From positions 1 through 25,581 of the IMG/VR virus record IMGVR_UViG_3300030107_003133: 25,581 bases of DNA, one strand, 5' to 3'. A program made the position numbers and the translations under genes. The first letter of the stretch is position 1, and every line of letters begins with the position of its first letter. The notes below the pieces were generated by a model. That model ran no database searches. It saw nothing but the letters and a program-made list of their open reading frames with translations, and had not been told where the DNA came from. The stretch is from a virus. Shown piece after piece: positions 16,028 through 25,000 of this stretch.

Positions 16028-19000
16028 ATGTAATATAACCGTCATATTTAAGCGGATTTCGCCGTCTTATCAATGGGTTAGTTCCAATACCAGTTTGACT
16101 GGTTCCATGAACCGCTTCAAATGCCTGTTTATTAGACATTCTAACGGTGAAGTTCACTTTACCCCAAGTGTAACTTCCATAAAATGATGTGGTTCCAAAT
16201 CCAACTACATTATCAAAACTAGAGATCTTAGCAATAACTGTTGTAACTGTTGTTGCTATACCTACTGTACTACCACTTATCTCTGATGGAATAAACCTAG
16301 TATTATGAGAGTAGTCTGCAACTTCATAAGTTGCATCCATACAAGTAGTTCCTATACCAAGAACAGAATTATCTCCTCTTAATGTAGTAACTGTGCCATT
16401 TACACCACTACCAATAATATTAAACAAATATCCAGTTTGAATTCCACTTTGTACTAAACCAAATCCTGATTTTAATTTGGAGTTCTGTGGTATATAGAAA
16501 TCGAATGTTATACCAGTTGACGCAACACCTGCAATAGAAGTTGTACCAACACCAACAATTATTCCATAATCACCTTCATAAGTTGCTTTAGGTGACTCTT
16601 CAACCTTTCTTGAAGGTGATGACATTAGAACTTCAGGACCACTAATAGCACCAACAGTAAATTCCATATTTTGTGATAGTGCCCATCTCCTATTTGTAGT
16701 ACCTAATCCAACATTGTCATAAGTATCAACAAATAATACATCACCAGGTTGATAACCTGTTCCACCATCAACTACCGCAACTGAACCAATTTGATAGTTA
16801 ACAATATTAATTTCAATGTTAGCAGTAGCACCTCTACCCATTCCAGTCTTAGTCTTCAACTTAGCATTTTCAAACGTATTAGTTCCATTTTCTAAGAATG
16901 GGAATCCAATACCTTGCTGACCAATTGCTAGTGATGTTAAAGGACCATAAATGTAACCTGTTCCACCACTACCAACAACAATAGATGTAACTATTCCTGC
17001 AGTTATAGAAGCAGTTGCAGTAGCACCATCAGTACTTAATACTTCATTAAATGGTTTCTGAATTGTTACTGATGGTGCTGCAGTATAACCAATACCACCA
17101 TTAGTTATATTAACAGATTGAACCGATCCACTACCAATAATAGTAGTTGCAGTACAAGTATCAGTCTCTTCAGAATGTAAAATCTGTACTTTTTCACTAT
17201 CTAATACCAACATCGCTTCCTTAGGATCATCAAATAGAGATCTTACAGACCAAACAAATGCGGATGTTGAATTTACACCAACATTCTCAAGTATATTTGA
17301 CTGTGGATTAATAATTGGTTCATAATAAACTCTATCCTTAGATATGAAGTTATTATCAATAATCTTATCAATACCTTGCTTAGACCAAGAAATTGGTCTT
17401 GCTAACAGCTCATTTGGTGTTACACCTTGACCTGCATAGTTATTACTTATAATAGTATCTGCAGATTTAACATCCATTACAAGACGTTCATCTTGATTAA
17501 AGGTTACATCTACATCACTATAGAGTTGTACATCATCACCAACTTTAACAGTTGGAAGAACGTCAACAGTCTTAACGTCAATAGATTGAGTACCAGTGTA
17601 CATTAATAGTTTAGCCTTATCTCCAGTTGTAGTGAATCCTGCAACACCACCCTTAGGTGCTTCAGAGAATCTCAGAGTACTACCTCCAGTAAAGGTATAA
17701 CCTTCTCCAGGTGTTTGTAGAACATCATTAACAAATACAAGTAAATTAGACTGTAAGTTAATTCCAGCATTTGCTCTTGCAAAGAATGAAATCCTGTCAC
17801 CATTAAGTGCTAATGGGAATAGTCTTCTATCACCATTAAAGTATGGAGTGATATCATCAAGAACTAAGAAGTCTCCAACATTCCAACCAGAGAACTTAGA
17901 TGCATAAGTTTCATCAACAGTTAACTGGAATTCTTTATAAGATCCAATTCCAACAAATTGATGTGCATATCTCTTACCAACAGGTGCTACACCAACGTTC
18001 ATCTTAATAGTTGTTGGAGTAGTAGAAGCAATACCAACACCACCATAAATTGGGTCAGTTTTTCTTGGATATGGATTTATAGAACCATAATTATCACTAG
18101 AACAACTAAAGAGTATTGATTCATTAGCAAGTCTAACTCTTTCTCCTGTATGTAAATTATGCTGTCCTACAGTTAGAGTTAACCACCCAGTAAATCCATT
18201 ATAATCAGCATCCATCACTTTAAATCTACGTTCAGTAGGTGCTTTACCAATATTCAAAGTAATTGTATCAGCAGTTGTTGATCCAACAGATACTGCATTA
18301 TTATGATAAGGATCTGACGTACTGATTCCAGATTTACCAACATTAATTGTAATACTAGTTGGAGTTGTTGCTGCAATACCTATAGTTGCATTATTTGCAG
18401 GATCAGTTGTTCTTGGATAAGAATGTTCAGTACGATGATCATCCAAATCACAAGTAAATGTTAGAGATTCAGTGAGAATACCAACAGTATTAGAACCTGC
18501 AACCAACTTATGAAGAGAAGTTCCAACATTAACTGTAATAGTATCTAAAGTAGTTGCTGCAATTGCTACATTACTTAATCCATGAATAGGATCTTTAGTA
18601 CGAGGATAAGATTGAACACTGGCATAATTATCTCTAGAACATGTAAATGCTAGAGAACCAGTAGCAATACCAATTGTATTGGAAGTTGTAAGATTATGAT
18701 TAGACTTACCAACAAGAACCTTGAATGTTTTTGCTGTTGTTGATGCAATAGCAACCGTTGATAGATTGTGTATTGGATCTGTTATACGTGGATAAGTTTT
18801 ACTTGTAGCATAATCATCTCTAGCACATTTGAATGCTATAGAATTAGTAGCAATACCAATTGTATTGGAAGTTGTAAGATTATGATCTGCAATGAATGTT
18901 AATTCCAATTCTCCACTCAAAGGATCATAAGTTGCAAAATTAGGACTTAATTTAGTACCACCAGTCCAAACACCAACGGTAACAGCATTTGTTAAAGTAC

Positions 19001-22000
19001 TTCCTGCTGCATCAAATGTATGTGCATAATTGTTATTAAAGTTTAATACCAAATCACCACTAACTGGATTATATGAAGCATCTCTAGGAGTTAATTTATC
19101 TCCACCAGTCCAAACACCAACGGTAACAGCATCATCTAAATTACTAGATCCTGCTATAAAATTATGTCCATAATTGTAATTAAAGTCTAATACAAGATTT
19201 CCATCAACACCATTATAAGATGCTCCTGTAGGTTTAAGAGCATTACCAGTGTTAGGAGTAATAGCATCATCAAGTGACTTTACAAACTTATGTACATTCT
19301 TAGTAACACGAGGGTAACTATGCTCAGTTGCATAATCATCCATCTCACACTTAAATGTAAGTCCATTATCACTCAACCTAATAGATTCACCTGCCTTACG
19401 TAAACCATTTGAAGTCGCAGAGACAAAGGTATGTGGGTAATTACCACCTGTTCTTACTGCATTTGTTGCACTGCTAAGTCCAGCGACAAATCTATGATCA
19501 GAATCAGTTCCAATACCAACAAAGAGTGTAATTGTAGTGTTACCTACACCAGTAATAGGTGTACCAACTCCAGCAATAGGATCAGTTCCTGCACGAGGAT
19601 ATTGGTGAGTAGTTGCGTAGTTGTCCTGAGAGCACTGGAAGTTAATACTATTAGGTGCAATCAATACTGGTTCTCCTGCCTTCTGTAGACCATTTGTATA
19701 GGCAGAGACAAAGGTATGTGGATTGTTTATACCTAAAGTAGCAGTTCCAACTCCAACATTGAAGGTATCATCAGTAACACCAGAGATAACAATAAATTTA
19801 CCACTAATTGGGTCAGTAATAGTTGAACCAGTACCTACAGAACGAGGATAAGACTTAGTACCACCACTACCAAAATTACAACTGAATGATATTGATCCAT
19901 CTTCAAACTTAACCCTATCACCATTAGAGAATCCGTGTGAAGGAACCGTACATGTCATTATACCCGCCATTGGGTCATATATGGCATTAGTTACTGTGTG
20001 ATTACTTGGTCCTGTAAGATTATGCTCTCCAATTGCAAGAGTCATATATCCAGTGGTTGAATTATATTCAGCACCAACAGGTGTATAGTAAACAGTGCCA
20101 GATGCACCAACCATAACTTCAATATTACTTGTTACTACACCAACAACAGGTAACCACTTATTGCTGCTAGGATCAGTTGCTCTTGGATAAGAATGGGTAG
20201 TTGAATTACCATCCATTGCACATGTAAAGCTTATAGAATTATCATTAAATTTAATTCTATCACCAACATTAAGTGCATTAAGTGTTGTAATACCTGATAA
20301 GGTTAATGTCATACCACCAGTACCAGCATTATACAATGCATGAGTCACTGTATAGTCCTCAGAACCCTTCAATCCATGATTAGGGATCGTAAGTACCATT
20401 TCACCAGTTTCAGGGGTATATGTAGCGTTATTGACACTATGACCAACAGTAGCAGATGTACCAACATTAACAGTAATTGTATTTGTATCCTTTGCAGTAA
20501 TTGCAGTTACACCATAACCAAGAACAGGGTCACCAGGTCTTGGATAAGAATGGAGAGTTGCCTGACCATCCATCATACAATTAAATGTAATTGCACCAGT
20601 TGCAAATCCAACAGTTTGACTAGTTGTATATGGATGACCTGCAATGGTTAGAACCATATCACCAGTTGTTGGATTATAAGTTGCATCAGTAGGTGTAAAG
20701 TTTCCAACACCTGTTACTGATACTCCATTTGTAAGAGAACTTACCCATGTATGATCATATCCACCACCACTTATAACAGCACTATTTGCAGCACCAACAA
20801 ATGTATGTGGATAACGACCACCAGAGACTACAGGTAAAACTGCATTTGATGTCTTAGTTTTAAAGGTTGGAATACCAACAGTACCACCAATAGCAACTGT
20901 TAAAATATCATCTGTACCATAATTATATCCAAAATCTGTAATCTCAAAATCTGCTACACCACTTACATTACTAACTTCAACATCAACAGTAGCACCTGTT
21001 CCAAATCCTATCTTAGAATTCTCAGAATATATTAAAGGAATATTCTCATATCCAAGAGGTGAATCAAAACGTACAATTACATCTTGAGTAACTTCACCTG
21101 CTCTCTTATAGAAATGAGGATAAGGTGATGAACCAGAATCACACTCAAATGTATACTCATCAATAATATTAGTTACTGCAGTTCCATCAAATGCAACATC
21201 CTGACTGGATGGCATATTATTAACTGCTCTAGGTGCAAGAATAATTTCTTCAATATAACCACCAGATTTATAGAATGTTGGAACATTAGCAACACCAACA
21301 TTTATCTCAAATTCTGTATTAGAATTAATCCTCGATACCTTAGTTCCAGCATAAGTTGGATCACCTGCTCTTGGATAACGATGTTTAGTAGCATTACTAT
21401 CTTGAGAACATGTGAATACTAATGAGTTTGTAGCAACTTTAACTGTAGTTCCTTTACTTAAACTATGTGAACCTATAGTCAATGCCAAATTACCTGTTGC
21501 TGGGTCATAAGTTGCTCCAGATACACCATAAGGAATAATAGTTGATATACCAACATCAACAGTAATAGTATCAGCAGTTGTTGATGCAACACCAATAACC
21601 TTTCTATAAATTGGATCAGTTGCTCTTGGATAAGCATGCTCACTACCATGTTTATCCATATCACAAGACAACTTGATAGATTCTGTTGCAATTCCAATTG
21701 CATTTTGAGCATGTAAAATACCATTAGAAGTAGCAGAGACAAAACTATGAATTCCAGTATTTGTAGATGGAATACTCTCTAATACATTAACTTCAAACTT
21801 ACCTGCACCAACATTAGATACCTTTAACCAATTTGTTCCTGCTGGATCATGTGGTCTTGGATACTTATGATCCGTAGCGTAACTATCTAATTCACACTTA
21901 AATGTAAATGATTCATCTACAAACTTAACATAATCACCATTAGCAATACTATGTCCAGGAACAGTAACTGTCATAATACCAACAGAACCATCATAAGATG

Positions 22001-25000
22001 CTGTTGTTGCAGTAGTTACTGCTGCACCAGTTAAATTGTGATTAGGTATTGTTAATACTAAGTTACCATTAGCAGCAGAATATTCTACATTAGTTGGAGT
22101 ATACTTAGTATTTGTTCCATCAACACTAATAGAATCATTATCTGCACCAACAAATAGATGATTATAAACACCACCAGTATGAAGAACAGATCTACTTATT
22201 CCACCAGTTGTAGCAGATACAAACGTATGAACACCAACGTTTGTAGATGGAATAGTATCTAAGACCTGAACATCAAAAGTATCTGTAGTGATATTGCTAA
22301 CAGGAATCCACTTATCATAAATTGGATCAGTTGCTCTTGGATAAGAATGATTACCACTACCAGCAGTACAAGTAAATGTTAATGCACTTTGAGCAATTCC
22401 AACATAATCACCTGATTGGAATGGGTGATTAGCAACTGTAAGTGTCATTACACCTGTATTAGGGTTGTATGCTACTGCAGTAGGTGTAAATGTATCTGTA
22501 CCATCAAATGTATGGGTAAACTGATGCTTAGGACCAGAAGGACCAACATCTAAAGTAATAATACCGTTGTTATGAGTAAGATTATTAGGAGTTGATGATA
22601 CAAATGTATGAGTACCTGTGTAAGTAGATGGAAGAGACTCCAATACTTGAACCTTAAAGGTATTAACAGTTGTATTAGCAATTCCTACCCACTGACCATA
22701 AATTGGATCATTCTTTCTTGGGTAAGAGTGTGTTGTAAGATTATTATCTTTATCACATGTAAATGTTAATGATTTTTCTGCAATTCTGATCTTATCACCG
22801 TTATGGAATCCATGACCATTAATAGTAATAGTCATAATACCCGTTGTTGGGTTATATGCTGCAGTCCTTACTGTATGTTCTGTTCCATCTGCAATAATTG
22901 CAACAGATGTATCTGTAATAGTATCTCTATTACGTGGATAAGTATGAACTTCAGTACTCATACCACAAGTCATTCCCAGGCCAGTTAATGCAATATCAGT
23001 ACCAACTTTAAGTTTATGACCTAGTAATACACTACCACCACTTACATAAGTTGATGGAATAGTAGATATTCCTGCATTAAAGACTAATGTATTAGCATCT
23101 GGAGCAGATATAAGCTGGAAGGTATCACCTGTTGGAGAGTTTTGAGCATCTCCTGGGAAGATATCGGTTGTAATACCAACTTGAACAACACCACCAGAAT
23201 CCCATGTATGTCTAATAGTTGTTACACCAACATTAGTAGTAAAGGATGTTGCTGCTACACCAATAGTCTTAAATGAATATCCTTGTGATCCATCTGGGAA
23301 GATAGATGTAGTAAGACCAGCATTAACAGTACCACCAGACACATATGTATGTGCAAGAGTTGAAATACCAGCGTTAAAGGTAAATTGATTTGATGTAGGA
23401 ACAGAAAGTGCAGTAAATGTATATCCTTGAGATCCATCTGGATATACTGAGTTACCAAATGCACAGTTAAGACCAATATTATCCAATCTAACTTCACTAC
23501 CAACTCCAATAACACCACTAATAGATGTTGCAGTAGTTACAGTACATAATCCAGTTAAATTGTCATAAGTAAAGTTATTAATACCAAATTGCTGCCCATA
23601 TCCTTCAGCACCACCAACAGGACATACAAACTTTAATTCTCTTAGTTTAACATCATCAGTAGCAGTTAAACCATGATTACCAACAGTAAAGATTGTTGCA
23701 ATACCTGTTGTATGATCATATTGAGCACTATGTACTGCAAATGTTTGACCATAACCAACACAGGTCATAGCAATACCAGATAAGGCAAATGTTCTACCTA
23801 CTGCAGTCTGTTTAACAAGTCCGTGAGGAATTGCTGTAGTGATAGTTCCAATACCAGTAGTATTTGTATAAACAAAGTCGCTAACGTTAACAGAAGTAAT
23901 TCCTGTTGTTACAGTCATAATACCAGTGGTATTATTGTAAATTGCGTTAGTAATATTAATTGGTGGATAGTAATCACAAGTAAATGCTGCACCAACAATA
24001 GTAATCTCTTCACCAAGACTTAAACCATGTCTTTGAGTAGTTTGTACAGTTGTTATACCTGTAATTGAACTATAACCAACATTAATGATATTTTTTGGTT
24101 TATAGAATCTTTCAACCTTATTGATAGTTACATCAGTAACATGACCATCAGTTATAGTGGCATTACCAACATAAGTGTAACTTGCTATTCCTACACTTCT
24201 AGTTTGAATAGCAACCCCAACAGTTTGTAACCCAGATCTATATCCAGATCCAGTTAAACCAATACCAATTGCAGTAACAGTACCAGCAGAGGATACAACA
24301 GCAGTACCACCTGCAGCAACTAGAGGTTGGAATCCATATCCATCAGTAGACCCAACACTAACAATAATTCCACCTCTTGGAATATTATTAACATTAATAT
24401 CGTTATTTTTACTATAATCACTTACTTCACCATTAAATCCTAATAAAGTTTGTGTATCACCGTTAGTTTTTTCAATCTTATAATCACCAGGAATAGTAGT
24501 AACTTGGTTACCTAATCTTTGTGGACCTTGGAAGATATCATTTATTAGAATAATAGCATTTCCTGCTTCAAGTGTAGTAATATCTTGTCCATTATTTTGA
24601 AGAATAAATGATGTTGTAATACCATTAAACTTGGTTGATAAGTCATCAAATACAACGTTTTCAGCATATGCTTTAACAAAACTAGTTGTAAATGCTTCAT
24701 TAATTGAAGATCTTAAGAATACTCTACCACTAAATCTACTGCTAGTTGTAAGTCCCGTATAATCAATATTATTACTAGTACCAGTTGTTCCCATTCCAAC
24801 TGGAATATCACCCCACATTCCTTCAGAGAAATGAATATCATTATCAACGATATTGTAATTACCCGTATATTTTGTAATAGTTGAGAATGCAGCATGGGAT
24901 GCATCTGTAGTACCCATCCATCCTCTTCTAATAGTCAATAAGTTGTTTGGTTTGTCAACACCAGCAATAAGCATTATCTCGTCTTCTACCTTGACTAAAT

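Larger units (their letters stand above)
17990..23010 (-). repeat. Array of about 16 Cys...Asp...His-x-Tyr-Pro-Arg protein repeats
   Basis: Each unit has a framework: TGxMxLTIxxH-x-L, then x-S-L-x-F-x-C-x2-D-x5-H-x-Y-P-R-x2-D-P, then a strand ending T-x-x-V-x-V-G, often followed by H-x-F-V-x-A. I count 15 units with YPR and one with YKR (at about 21110). The YPR codons are visible on the plus strand as tcttggata or acgaggata near 22935, 22720, 22337, 21855, 21627, 21372, 20537, 20185, 19842, 19592, 19310, 18790, 18602, 18413 and 18062. Spacing is irregular, about 180-530 bp, because linkers differ. The Cys-Asp-His-Tyr set is kept in most units while surrounding residues vary. Confidence 0.85.

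Noticed and set aside
17990-23010. CRISPR-like or tandem nucleotide array
   Set aside because: The repeats are protein-level units in one open frame with variable spacing and divergent codons, not short identical repeats with unique spacers.
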